A stretch of 63,327 bases of DNA from an uncultured Prevotella sp. (GTDB lineage Bacteria; Bacteroidota; Bacteroidia; Bacteroidales; Bacteroidaceae): contig CALIZL010000078.1 of NCBI GenBank assembly GCA_938028745.1, positions 1 through 63,327 of the forward strand, read 5' to 3'. Each line of letters starts with the position of its first letter. The stretch's first letter is position 1. Below the pieces are notes generated by a model that was given only the letters and a program-made list of their open reading frames with translations, was not told the DNA's origin and did no database searches. This document shows positions 16,658 to 25,588 of the stretch, one piece after another. The position numbers and the translations under genes are program-made.

Positions 16658-16895
16658 CACTATTCTCCTTCACTTTCATTCTATAAACGGTGATGCAACC
16701 ATCGGGGCAGACGGTTCCGCACGCGGCGCAACCCACACATGCCTCAGCTTTCACGGCTTGCGCATAAGCATATCCGCTAGCATTCACCTTTTTCCGAGCC
16801 AGTTCCAACACGTCGTATGGGCACGCCACGACGCACAGGTCGCATCCTTTGCACCTGTCGGTGTTGATAACCACGGCTCCTTTTATCTTGTTCAT
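16644..16895 (-). CDS. 2-oxoacid:ferredoxin oxidoreductase delta subunit, 2x[4Fe-4S] ferredoxin
   Basis: This 83-residue protein has two complete cluster-binding motifs, CKGCDLCVVACP and CVGCAACGTVCP. It passes electrons from the TPP centre to soluble ferredoxin. The start chosen is the ATG of MNKIKGAVVINTDRC at 16895. A longer frame from a TTG at 17027 exists but adds sequence unlike the family and would overlap the upstream TPR gene. It is first of the four enzyme subunits in transcript order. Confidence 0.92.
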   Translation of the reverse strand: MNKIKGAVVINTDRCKGCDLCVVACPYDVLELARKKVNASGYAYAQAVKAEACVGCAACGTVCPDGCITVYRMKVKENSDGRA

Positions 16896-17023
16896 AACTT
16901 CTTTCTTATATGCTGCCTTGGGCAGTACTTTCGTTGTGGCAACGCAACTGCATGTGTTGCGATTGAATTTCTTTACTTGCAACGACGGCGAAAGGTTGTC
17001 GCCAATGTGCAGTAATTTGTTTT

Positions 17024-17203
17024 TCAAGGATTAAGGGCGTCCTTAGAGTAGAAGGCCAAGATGCTGTTGAGCATCTCCCGCGCATGAGCCGCAGGACTTT
17101 CGGGGTCCAATTCAATGGCCTCCGCATAGCATTCCAATGCCTTTTGCCAATTTCCCTGTCGGCGATAGGCATTGCCTTGTTCGTAATAATCCTCGCTATT
17201 CAT
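17024..17203 (-). CDS. Small tetratricopeptide-repeat protein (59 aa)
   Basis: This short frame starts at the ATG at 17203 and ends at TGA at 17024. The protein reads as one full TPR: YEQGNAYRRQGNWQKALECY then AEAIELDPESPAAHA, followed by a helix REMLNSILAFYSKD. The repeat positions (G, Y, A, A, P) are conserved, so it is very probably translated. It lies between folD and the ferredoxin subunit on the same strand and probably in the same transcript. A scaffold or assembly role for the oxidoreductase is inference. Confidence 0.75.
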   Translation of the reverse strand: MNSEDYYEQGNAYRRQGNWQKALECYAEAIELDPESPAAHAREMLNSILAFYSKDALNP

Positions 17204-17260
17204 TGCGTTTTACGAATGGCGAACGAGGCACGAACGCCCCGTTCGCCATCCACTCCATAT

Positions 17261-18142
17261 TTATTTATAAAATTCTTTCTTACCTGCCGAGAGGGTATTC
17301 TTCATCAACGAGCAGATGGTCATTGGGCCAACGCCGCCAGGAACAGGCGTAATGAAGGAACACTTGGGCGCAAGCTCGTCGAACTTAACGTCTCCGCTCA
17401 GTCGGAAACCGCCCTTACGCGATGGGTCTTCCACACGCGTGGTGCCCACATCAATCACAACGGCACCCTCTTTCACCATGTCGGCCGTAACGAAGTCGGG
17501 GCGTCCGATGGCTGCCACGATGATATCGGCCTCGCGACACTCGTCTTTGAGCGACGGCGAGTGCGAGTGGCACACCGTAACAGTGGCATCGCCGTATTGC
17601 TTTTGCATCATCAGCTGCGCCATTGGCTTACCAACGATGTTGCTACGGCCAAGCACAACGCACTTCTTACCCGAAGTGGCGATGCCGTAACGCTGCAAAA
17701 GGGTGAGGATACCCAACGGTGTGGCCGAGATGAAACACGGCAAACCAATGGCCATGCGCCCCACGTTGATGGGATGGAAACCGTCTACGTCTTTGCGATA
17801 ATCCACTGCCTCGACAATCTTTTGCTCGTCGATGTGCTTAGGCAAGGGCAATTGCACGATAAATCCGTCTACGTCTTCGTCCTTGTTCAGCTTGTCTACG
17901 CAAGCCAACAGTTCGTCCTCGGTAACGTCTTCCTCAAAGCGGATGAGGGTAGACTTAAAGCCACATTGCTCGCAAGCAATCACTTTGTTCTTCACATACG
18001 TTTCCGAACCACCATCATGGCCCACTAGCACCGCAGCCAAGTGCGGTTGTTTACCTCCGTTAGCAACGATTTGCCTTACTTCTTCGGCGATCTCCGCCTT
18101 GATGGCAGTAGCAGTTGCTTTTCCATCTATTAACTGCATCAT
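17261..18142 (-). CDS. folD: Methylenetetrahydrofolate dehydrogenase/cyclohydrolase
   Basis: This 293-residue bifunctional enzyme interconverts 5,10-methylene-THF, 5,10-methenyl-THF and 10-formyl-THF using NADP. The catalytic region is GGSETYVKNKVIACEQCGF with the conserved Tyr and Lys, then VDGFIVQLPLPKH, the Rossmann segment GRSNIVGKPMAQLM and the C-terminal PVPGGVGPMTICSLM. Length is normal. The start is one of two adjacent ATG codons (18142 or 18139). It lies 14 nt downstream of ffh, so cotranscription is likely. It links to pabB, pabC, 5-FCL and purN elsewhere in the window. Confidence 0.97.
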   Translation of the reverse strand: MMQLIDGKATATAIKAEIAEEVRQIVANGGKQPHLAAVLVGHDGGSETYVKNKVIACEQCGFKSTLIRFEEDVTEDELLACVDKLNKDEDVDGFIVQLPLPKHIDEQKIVEAVDYRKDVDGFHPINVGRMAIGLPCFISATPLGILTLLQRYGIATSGKKCVVLGRSNIVGKPMAQLMMQKQYGDATVTVCHSHSPSLKDECREADIIVAAIGRPDFVTADMVKEGAVVIDVGTTRVEDPSRKGGFRLSGDVKFDELAPKCSFITPVPGGVGPMTICSLMKNTLSAGKKEFYK

Positions 18143-18156
18143 TTCTTAGTTAGGTT

Positions 18157-19509
18157 TTAAAGTTTCGGCATTCCGGGCATTCCTTTCATCTTGCTCGCCA
18201 TGCCGGCCATCTTCGCCATATTGGTTCCGGTCATCATCTTCATCATCTTTCGTGTTTGGTCAAACTGTTTTATCAGTCTGTTAACCTCTTGGATGTTGGT
18301 TCCGCTGCCCTTCGCAATACGTTGTCGACGGCTGTTATTAAGGATTTCAGGATTTGTTCGTTCTTTGGGCGTCATGCTTTTGATGATAGCTTCGATGCCC
18401 TTGAAGGCGTTATCGTCGATGTCTACGTCCTTGATAGCCTTGCCAACGCCTGGTATCATCGACGCCAAGTCTTTAAGATTTCCCATTTTCTTTATCTGTT
18501 CAATCTGTTTTAGGAAATCGTTAAAGTCGAATTTGTTCTTTTGTATCTTCTTTTGCAGGCGCTTTGCCTCTTCTTCGTCGAACTGTTCTTGGGCTCTTTC
18601 AACCAACGACACAATGTCGCCCATGCCCAAAATGCGGTCGGCCATACGCTCGGGATGGAAAACATCGATGGCTTCCATCTTCTCGCCCGTACCAACAAAC
18701 TTAATGGGCTTTGTAACAACCGTGCGAATGCTTAGCGCAGCCCCACCACGCGTGTCGCCATCTAGCTTTGTCAGCACCACACCGTCTATGTCCAAGCGGT
18801 CGTTAAACTCGCGAGCGGTGTTCACGGCGTCTTGTCCCGTCATCGAATCCACCACGAAAAGGGTTTCGTCGGGGTTCAAAGCTTGTTTCAAACGATAGAT
18901 TTCGTCCATCATCTCTTCGTCAACGGCCAAGCGCCCGGCGGTGTCCACAATCACCACATCGTTGCCTTTGGCTTTGGCCTCACGAATGGCGTTGTTGGCT
19001 ATTTCCACCACATTCTTGTTGTCGGGTTCGCTATAAACAGGCACGCCCACTTGTTCGGCCACCACCCTAAGCTGCTCGATAGCCGCAGGACGATACACGT
19101 CGCAAGCCACGAGCAAGGGGTTCTTGTGCTGTTTGCCTTTAAGCAGATTGGCAAGCTTACCGCTAAACGTGGTTTTACCCGAACCTTGCAAGCCCGACAT
19201 CAATATGATTGCCGGGCGATTTGTAAGTTGCAGGCCTACGGTTTCGCCACCCATGAGCGCAGCTAGCTCGTCGTGCACAATCTTAACCATCAGTTGCCCA
19301 GGCTTAACGGCCGTAAGAACGTTCATGCCCAGTGCCTTTTGTTTTACCGTATCGGTGAAAGTCTTGGCCACCTTATAGTTAACGTCGGCATCGAGCAAGG
19401 CTCTACGCACATCTTTAAGGGTTTCGGCCACGTTGATTTCGGTGATTTTTCCTTCACCTTTAATTATTTTAAAAGACCTTTCAAGTCTGTCGCTAAGATT
19501 TTCAAACAT
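18157..19509 (-). CDS. ffh: Signal recognition particle protein Ffh (SRP54)
   Basis: This 450-residue SRP GTPase targets signal-bearing ribosomes to FtsY and SecYEG. The N domain is followed by the G domain with GLQGSGKTTFSGKLA (G1), DTAGRLAVDEEMM (G3) and TKLDGDTRGG (G4). The C-terminal M domain is Met-rich and ends MAGMASKMKGMPGMPKL, the signal-sequence and SRP-RNA binding surface. Length and order are standard. It has a TATCTTTG promoter element 33 nt upstream. No SRP RNA gene was recognised nearby. Confidence 0.98.
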   Translation of the reverse strand: MFENLSDRLERSFKIIKGEGKITEINVAETLKDVRRALLDADVNYKVAKTFTDTVKQKALGMNVLTAVKPGQLMVKIVHDELAALMGGETVGLQLTNRPAIILMSGLQGSGKTTFSGKLANLLKGKQHKNPLLVACDVYRPAAIEQLRVVAEQVGVPVYSEPDNKNVVEIANNAIREAKAKGNDVVIVDTAGRLAVDEEMMDEIYRLKQALNPDETLFVVDSMTGQDAVNTAREFNDRLDIDGVVLTKLDGDTRGGAALSIRTVVTKPIKFVGTGEKMEAIDVFHPERMADRILGMGDIVSLVERAQEQFDEEEAKRLQKKIQKNKFDFNDFLKQIEQIKKMGNLKDLASMIPGVGKAIKDVDIDDNAFKGIEAIIKSMTPKERTNPEILNNSRRQRIAKGSGTNIQEVNRLIKQFDQTRKMMKMMTGTNMAKMAGMASKMKGMPGMPKL

Positions 19510-19541
19510 TTAAGTGTGTTGTCTTTTTAATTGGTTTTATG

Positions 19542-19549
19542 CAAAGATA
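19542..19549 (-). promoter_or_regulatory. -7 element TATCTTTG for the ffh operon
   Basis: TATCTTTG on the minus strand lies 33 nt before the ffh ATG and fits TAnnTTTG. It probably drives ffh and the genes downstream as far as the terminator at 14123. Confidence 0.6.
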
Positions 19550-19960
19550 GTGATAAATGGGAGAATAGAAAATACTTATATCCAAGTTTTAAGAGAATTT
19601 AAATTTGTTGTCGTTTATTTATGCGCATTTACACAGCGTATGTGCAACCGATAAGCTTACAAACCAATTTGTCGGCTTTATTGTTCTGTTTGTGTCGTCC
19701 GCTGCAATTGTTTCATCATACTTTACACCCAATTGCAGTGTGATTTTACGCTTTTTTACACCCCGACATGTCCCAAAAACCATCTAAATTTCGGGCTTTG
19801 CCCGCATGCCAACCGCCTAATAAAGGTCAAAATTAATTTGATTTACACCATTTTCCAGAATATTATTTGGCGCAACAATCGTCTCGCATCTTGTCTAACT
19901 GGCTAAGTTATAGCATCCATTGCCTACGGGACGAGTTAGCACACACAAGGGTTTAACACC
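19550..19960. other. Non-coding stretch upstream of ffh
   Basis: This A+T-rich divergent intergenic DNA lies between the ffh promoter and repeat array B. No gene, RNA or strong dyad was recognised. Short open frames on the plus strand lack coding character. Confidence 0.4.
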
Positions 19961-19961
19961 A

Positions 19962-20120
19962 GTACAAGCGGCTTGTACTGACACTACAAAGGGGCTTGTA
20001 CTGATGCTACAAGATGCTTGTACTGGCACTACAAGGTGCTTGTAGCCCAACTACAAGACGCTTGTAGCCCAACTACAAGACGCTTGTAGCGTGACTACAA
20101 AGATGCTTGTAGCCGCGCAA
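19962..20120. repeat. 22-bp TACAAG-N3-CTTGTA array B (7 units)
   Basis: Half-sites TACAAG/TACAAA start at 19963, 19985, 20008, 20030, 20052, 20074 and 20096 (steps 22, 23, 22, 22, 22, 22). The longer step coincides with a 4-nt instead of 3-nt loop. Linkers are CTGACAC, CTGATGC, CTGGCAC, GCCCAAC (twice) and GCGTGAC. Two units are identical, showing recent duplication. It lies in the divergent ffh/M3 peptidase intergenic region, about 330 nt before the peptidase start. Confidence 0.92.
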
Positions 20121-20276
20121 CAAATAGTTTTCACCTACCCATTTACGGCAAAACGGCGGTGTACGAACAGCATTCCAAAAGCAATTCTTTTAGGCTATAA
20201 CAACGCCGACACCGCCTTTCAAAACTAACATAAGTTAAAAAGACGGAGAACAGATAGCCGTTTGCCCGAAATTTGC

Positions 20277-20284
20277 TATTTTTG
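20277..20284 (+). promoter_or_regulatory. Possible -7 element TATTTTTG for the M3 peptidase
   Basis: TATTTTTG fits TAnnTTTG and would give a leader of about 165 nt before the ATG at 20454. No -33 box at the expected spacing; tentative. Confidence 0.35.
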
Positions 20285-20453
20285 TAAAGCTAAAATCGCA
20301 ACAAAGGCCAAGCGCATTACATACCAAGCCTTCAACGTTTTGGCTGCCACAGCGAGGGCACAGCAACAAGTGGGCCTCACCCACCCCCTGCAACCCCACG
20401 CCACGGCAACGCGAAAACGGCGACAATAGAGATACTAGAAGACATTTACAGTT

Positions 20454-22541
20454 ATGAATGAGAATTTGAAAGAAGAAAGCAAAAATCACAACAACCCCTT
20501 TTTCGGGGAATATAAAACACCGCACGAAACCGTGCCTTTCAACCTGATAAGAACCGAACACTACGAAGAGGCATTTTTGGAAGGTATCAGGAGAGACGAC
20601 GAAGAGATTGAGAAACTTATCAACGACCCCGAAACGCCCACCTTCGAAAACACGATTATCAGGGTGGACAACGAGAACGGAGACCACTATTACGACCTGC
20701 TTAACCGCGTGTCGAATGTTTTTTCGTGCATGCTCAGCGCAGAAACCAACGACGATCTCGACGCGCTGGCACAAAAGATGAGCCCCATTCTTACCCAACA
20801 CGCCAACGACGTGCGGCTGAACAAAAGGCTTTTCGAACGCATTAAGTACGTGTACGAAAACCATCGCGAACTAGATGCCGAGGAACAGATGCTCTTGGAA
20901 AACAGCTACGACGGCTTTGTGCGTAGCGGCGCACTGCTCGACGACGAGGGTAAAGAACAACTTCGCAAGCTAACAGAGGAGGCTGGCGTGCTGTCCTTGC
21001 AGTTTTCGCAAAACCTGTTGAAAGAAAACAAAGCCTTTACACTGCATATCACCAACGAGGAACAACTGGACGGACTGCCCGATACGGCCCGCGAAGCAGC
21101 CGCTCTTGCCGCTAAGGAGCAAGGCAAGGAGGGCTGGATGTTCACGCTCGACTTCCCCAGTTACTCGCCCTTCATGACTTATTCGTCGCAACGCGACCTG
21201 CGCAAGCAACTCTACATGGCGCGAAACACCGAGTGTACGCACCAAAACGACACCAACAACTTGGAGATTTGCAAACGCTTGGTGAACCTCAGAAGGGAGC
21301 TGGCACAGCTTTTGGGCTACGACACATACGCCGACTACGTGCTTAAACACCGCATGGCCACCAACATCGACAACGTTTATCGCCTGCTAAACGACCTCAT
21401 CAAGGCCTACAAACCCACGGCCGAGGCCGAACTGAAAGAAATGGAAAGCATGGCCAAGGAGATGGAAGGCGACGACTTTGAGCTGGAACCTTGGGACACT
21501 GCGTACTATTCGCACAAGCTGCAAATGCAGAAATACAATCTCGACAGCGAAATGTTGCGCCCCTATTTCGAACTGTCGAAGGTTATCGACGGCGTGTTCG
21601 GACTGGCCAATCGCCTATACGGCATCACCTTTAAGCCCAACAACGACATCCCCGTTTACCATCCCGACGTGAAAGCCTACGAGGTTTTCGACCGAGACGG
21701 AAGCTATCTGGCCGTGTTCTATGCCGACTTCTTCCCCCGAAAGGGCAAGCAAGGCGGTGCGTGGATGACCGAATTTCAGGGGCAATGGGTAGACCGAAAG
21801 GGCAACAACGTAAGGCCACATGTTAGCGTGGTGATGAATTTCACTAAGCCAACTGCCGAAAAGCCCGCACTGCTTACCCTTGGCGAAGTAGAAACTTTCT
21901 TGCACGAGTTTGGCCATTCGCTGCATGGCATGTTCGCCAACAGCCGTTTCGAGAGTCTTAGCGGCACCAACGTATGGTGGGACTTCGTTGAGCTGCCCTC
22001 GCAATTCATGGAGAACTTCGCCATAGAAAAGGAGTTTTTACGAACTTTTGCCTTCCACTACGAAACAGGCGAGCCCATCCCCGACGAGCTTATCGACCGC
22101 ATTGTGAAAAGCCGAAACTTCATGGCGGCATCGGGATGTATGCGACAAGTGAGCTTCGGATTGCTCGATATGGCCTACTATACACAACGAGAGGCTTTCA
22201 CAGCAGACATCATTCCCTTTGAGAAAGAGGCGTGGAAAGAGGCCATCATCATGAAACAACTGCCCGATACGTGCATGACCACCCAATTTTCGCACATCAT
22301 GGCGGGCGGATATGCCGCAGGATATTACAGCTATAAGTGGGCCGAGGTGCTGGATGCAGACGCTTTCAGCATGTTCAAGAAGAACGGAATATTCGATCAA
22401 GCCACGGCTCAAAGTTTCCGCGACAACATTCTTTCGCGTGGCGGAACGGAGCATCCGATGACGCTTTACAAGCGTTTCCGCGGTGGCGAGCCCACCATCG
22501 ACGCGCTGTTAGAACGCGACGGCATCATGGCCAACGGCTAA
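20454..22541 (+). CDS. M3 family metallopeptidase (peptidyl-dipeptidase Dcp/oligopeptidase A type)
   Basis: This 695-residue thimet-oligopeptidase-fold Zn peptidase has the active site HEFGH at about residues 484-488. The third Zn ligand Glu lies in the downstream FESLSGTNVWWDFVELPSQFMENF segment. The N-terminal region is all-helical, as expected for the deep-channel M3 fold. No signal peptide is present, so it should be a cytoplasmic enzyme that degrades short peptides. The pattern (NPFFGEYKTPHETVPFNLI at the N terminus) fits Bacteroidota Dcp-like proteins, but Dcp and OpdA cannot be separated with confidence here. Confidence 0.94.
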   Translation: MNENLKEESKNHNNPFFGEYKTPHETVPFNLIRTEHYEEAFLEGIRRDDEEIEKLINDPETPTFENTIIRVDNENGDHYYDLLNRVSNVFSCMLSAETNDDLDALAQKMSPILTQHANDVRLNKRLFERIKYVYENHRELDAEEQMLLENSYDGFVRSGALLDDEGKEQLRKLTEEAGVLSLQFSQNLLKENKAFTLHITNEEQLDGLPDTAREAAALAAKEQGKEGWMFTLDFPSYSPFMTYSSQRDLRKQLYMARNTECTHQNDTNNLEICKRLVNLRRELAQLLGYDTYADYVLKHRMATNIDNVYRLLNDLIKAYKPTAEAELKEMESMAKEMEGDDFELEPWDTAYYSHKLQMQKYNLDSEMLRPYFELSKVIDGVFGLANRLYGITFKPNNDIPVYHPDVKAYEVFDRDGSYLAVFYADFFPRKGKQGGAWMTEFQGQWVDRKGNNVRPHVSVVMNFTKPTAEKPALLTLGEVETFLHEFGHSLHGMFANSRFESLSGTNVWWDFVELPSQFMENFAIEKEFLRTFAFHYETGEPIPDELIDRIVKSRNFMAASGCMRQVSFGLLDMAYYTQREAFTADIIPFEKEAWKEAIIMKQLPDTCMTTQFSHIMAGGYAAGYYSYKWAEVLDADAFSMFKKNGIFDQATAQSFRDNILSRGGTEHPMTLYKRFRGGEPTIDALLERDGIMANG

Positions 22542-22615
22542 TCATAGCTACATTCGGCTTTCGCCGCCAAACAAAACGCCACAACAACAAACATTCAACC
22601 ACCCATATTATATAT

Positions 22616-23056
22616 ATGTGTACCGACAACAAACAAACCGTTCTAGACCTGCGCTACCTGCGCATGGCACGCATTTGGGCCGAAAACAGCTACTGTGTTC
22701 GCCGCAAGGTGGGCGCACTGGTGGTGAAAGATAAGATGATTATCAGCGACGGATACAACGGAACGCCCAGCGGTTTTGAGAACGTGTGCGAAGACGACAA
22801 AAACGTTACCAAGCCATACGTGCTGCATGCCGAGGCCAACGCCATCACCAAGCTGGCCCGAAGCAGCAACAACAGCGACGGTTCAACGCTTTACGTAACG
22901 GCCGCTCCCTGCATAGAATGCTCAAAACTCATCATACAGTCGGGCATCAAACGTGTGGTGTACGGCGAGAAATACCGATTAGAAGAGGGCATAGAACTTC
23001 TTCGAAAAGCTAACATCGAAGTGATTTATCTCAATCCAGAACAGAATGAACCCTAA
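22616..23056 (+). CDS. dCMP/cytidine deaminase family protein (ComE-type dCMP deaminase)
   Basis: This 146-residue zinc deaminase has the motifs HAEAN (His71, Glu73) and PCIEC (Cys99, Cys102), the canonical metal and proton-shuttle residues. SDGYNGTPSGFENVCED is typical of dCMP deaminases, which supply dUMP for thymidylate synthesis. The ATG at 22616, directly after a TATATAT stretch, gives the family N terminus; the open frame continues upstream inside the peptidase gene but is not used. Its end overlaps the S41 peptidase start by 11 nt. Confidence 0.92.
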   Translation: MCTDNKQTVLDLRYLRMARIWAENSYCVRRKVGALVVKDKMIISDGYNGTPSGFENVCEDDKNVTKPYVLHAEANAITKLARSSNNSDGSTLYVTAAPCIECSKLIIQSGIKRVVYGEKYRLEEGIELLRKANIEVIYLNPEQNEP

Positions 23057-24710
23057 CAGACGAAACAGATATATGCCCTTGCTCATGGCCGTGTGCGTTG
23101 CATTCGGCATTGTGATTGGCACTTTCTATGCAAACCACTTCTCTGGCAACAGGCTTAACATCATCAATTCGGGTAGCAACAGGCTCAACAACCTGCTGCA
23201 CATCATCGACGACCAATATGTCGACAACGTAAACATCGACTCGTTGGTGGATAAAGCCATCCCACAGATACTGTCCGACCTCGATCCGCACTCAGTTTAC
23301 ATCACAGCCAAAGACATGCAAGCCGCCAACGACGAGCTGAAAGGGTCGTTCTCGGGCGTGGGCATCGAGTTCAACATCCGCCAAGACACGCTGCACGTGC
23401 AAAACGTGATAAAGAATGCACCTGCCGAAAGGGCTGGATTGCTGGCTGGCGACAAGGTGGTAACCATCGACGGCAAACCCTTTGTGGGCAAAATCGTTAC
23501 CAACGACGAGGCCATGCGCCGACTGAAAGGCCCGAAAGACACGAAGGTGCGCATCGGCGTACTACGCTATGGACATCAGAAACCATTGGAATTTACCGTC
23601 ACACGCGGCGACATCCCACAAAAAAGCATAACCGCAACCTACATGCTAGACGATGATACGGGCTACATTCGCGTTAAGAACTTCGGCGAAAGAACTTATC
23701 CCGACATGCTCATCGCCTTGGCCAAGCTGTCGCAAGAGGGGTGCAGGAACCTTGTTATCGACCTCCGCGACAACACAGGTGGTTTCCTCCAATCGGCCGT
23801 ACAGATGGCTAACGAGTTCCTACCAAAGAACAAACTGATAGTGTACACGCAAGGGCGCAAGTCGCAAAGGCAAGACTATGTGAGCGACGGAAAGGGTAGT
23901 TACCAGCGTATGCCGCTCGTTGTGCTCATCAACGAAGGCTCGGCATCGTCGTCAGAGATATTTGCCGGTGCCATGCAAGATAACGATAGGGCCACCGTTA
24001 TAGGGCGTCGTTCGTTCGGAAAGGGACTAGTACAACAGCAAATGGGCTTTACCGACGGCAGTCTTATTCGCCTTACCATCGCCCGTTACTACACTCCGTC
24101 GGGCCGTTGCATACAAAAGCCGTACACTACCGGTGACGCTGCCGACTACGAACAAGACATTTACAGCCGCTATCAGCATGGCGAGTTCTTCTCGCAAGAC
24201 AGCATCAAGCACACAGGACCTGCTTATCACACGGGCATTGGCCGCTTGGTGTACGGCGGTGGCGGCATTACGCCCGACATCTTCGTGGCCGAAGACACAA
24301 TCGGACTTACCTCTTACTTCAAACAAGCGGCCATGAGCGGGCTTATCTTGCAGTTCGCCTACAACTATACGGACAACAACAGGCAAAAACTTGCCAAGTA
24401 TAAAACCCTCAAAGAGTTGACCGACTACCTGGGCAAGCAAAATTTGGTGGAACAATTTGCCACTTATGCCGACAAGCATGGTCTGCAACGGCGCAACTTA
24501 ATGATACGCAAATCGTACAAAATGCTGTCGCGTTTCATCATCAGCCGCATCGTTTACAACATGCTCGACGACGAAGTATGGACCCAATACCTTAACGAAG
24601 ACGACCCCGTTATAACTGCCGCCTTGAAGGTGTTTAAAAATAATGCCGCTTTTCCCAAGCTCACGCATGCCGACAAGGGCAAGGCCGCACCTCAACAAAA
24701 GCGAAAATGA
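23046..24710 (+). CDS. S41 family C-terminal processing peptidase
   Basis: This 554-residue protein has an N-terminal membrane segment (about 10-29) and so faces the periplasm. A PDZ domain (about 95-175, GVGIEFNIRQDTLHVQNVIKNAP) precedes the tail-specific peptidase domain. The catalytic Ser lies in NEGSASSSEIFAGAMQD (about 301) and the general-base Lys in GRRSFGKGLVQQQMGF (about 326). A C-terminal helical extension of about 150 residues follows. These enzymes trim C termini of periplasmic proteins. The start overlaps the deaminase gene and the stop overlaps the next gene (ATGA), a tight three-gene unit. Confidence 0.95.
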   Translation: MNPNRRNRYMPLLMAVCVAFGIVIGTFYANHFSGNRLNIINSGSNRLNNLLHIIDDQYVDNVNIDSLVDKAIPQILSDLDPHSVYITAKDMQAANDELKGSFSGVGIEFNIRQDTLHVQNVIKNAPAERAGLLAGDKVVTIDGKPFVGKIVTNDEAMRRLKGPKDTKVRIGVLRYGHQKPLEFTVTRGDIPQKSITATYMLDDDTGYIRVKNFGERTYPDMLIALAKLSQEGCRNLVIDLRDNTGGFLQSAVQMANEFLPKNKLIVYTQGRKSQRQDYVSDGKGSYQRMPLVVLINEGSASSSEIFAGAMQDNDRATVIGRRSFGKGLVQQQMGFTDGSLIRLTIARYYTPSGRCIQKPYTTGDAADYEQDIYSRYQHGEFFSQDSIKHTGPAYHTGIGRLVYGGGGITPDIFVAEDTIGLTSYFKQAAMSGLILQFAYNYTDNNRQKLAKYKTLKELTDYLGKQNLVEQFATYADKHGLQRRNLMIRKSYKMLSRFIISRIVYNMLDDEVWTQYLNEDDPVITAALKVFKNNAAFPKLTHADKGKAAPQQKRK

Positions 24711-25240
24711 TGGACAAGAAGGCGTTAAGACAAGAGATTAGGCTACGCAAGCGACAATTCAACGGCGAACAATTGCGCCAGTTGTCGCTTGCCATAGTGC
24801 AGCGTTTGCTGGCTCATCCCAAAGTGGTACAGGCCAACACGGTGATGTTCTACCACTCGCTGCCCGACGAAGTGTACACGCACGAGGCCGTAGACCAACT
24901 CGTAAAGATGGGCAAAAGGGTGTTGTTGCCCGTGGTTATCGACGAGCAACACCTCGAAATACGCCAATATCAAGGTCCACAAGACCTTAAACTAGGCGCA
25001 ATGAACATCCTAGAACCCGCAGGCAAGCCCTTCACGGCCTATCAAGAGATAGAAACCATCTTGGTTCCAGGCATGAGTTTCGACCCTCATGGCAACCGAC
25101 TAGGTCGCGGAAAGGGTTATTACGACCGCTTTTTGGCACAAGTTCCGCAGGCCTATAAAATAGGGGTGTGTTTCGATTTCCAAAAGGTAGACGAAGTGCC
25201 AACCGACGACAACGACATAAAAATGAATGAAGTGGTGTAA
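24707..25240 (+). CDS. 5-formyltetrahydrofolate cyclo-ligase
   Basis: This 177-residue enzyme converts 5-formyl-THF plus ATP to 5,10-methenyl-THF. The N-terminal KKALRQEIRLRKRQF and the C-terminal ATP-binding motif LGRGKGYYDRFL are conserved, as is LVPGMSFDPHGNRLG. The gene starts at the first of two adjacent ATG codons that overlap the S41 stop. It recycles a folate storage form and complements folD and purN in this window. Clear family assignment. Confidence 0.95.
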   Translation: MMDKKALRQEIRLRKRQFNGEQLRQLSLAIVQRLLAHPKVVQANTVMFYHSLPDEVYTHEAVDQLVKMGKRVLLPVVIDEQHLEIRQYQGPQDLKLGAMNILEPAGKPFTAYQEIETILVPGMSFDPHGNRLGRGKGYYDRFLAQVPQAYKIGVCFDFQKVDEVPTDDNDIKMNEVV

Positions 25241-25588
25241 GGCCAAGGCATTGCCTGCAAGTCCAAGCCCAACTCCCCACCCCACTCCCTATTATGTAAA
25301 CCGCCCCACACAATGAGAGAAAATGCCACCCCCAGCGGCATACACCCCATGCTTTACCTTATCTATACAAATACGATAACGAATTAACGCAGCTCCTAGC
25401 CAAGCTAGTTTCCAGAAACATTGATGCTTGATGCGCATAAGCAAACAACGCGCCACTAGGAAAATAAGCTCCCAAAGCCCATTAAAACTCAGCAAAGGGC
25501 AAACAACGAGCCACAAAGGATGACATAAACCCGTGCGTGAACATTCTTGAACACGCATATAACATAAACTAAATAAAAAAATTAGCTT
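25241..25588. other. Intergenic spacer before the secreted paralog pair
   Basis: These 348 nt hold no recognised gene. Weak dyads are ATGCC/GGCAT near 25324-25342 and TGCGTG/CACGCA near 25533-25556, the latter within 60 nt of the next start. No TAnnTTTG promoter stands out. Confidence 0.4.

Noticed and set aside
19605..19787. 60-codon plus-strand frame upstream of ffh
   Set aside because: Low-complexity translation in a divergent promoter region; no conserved features.
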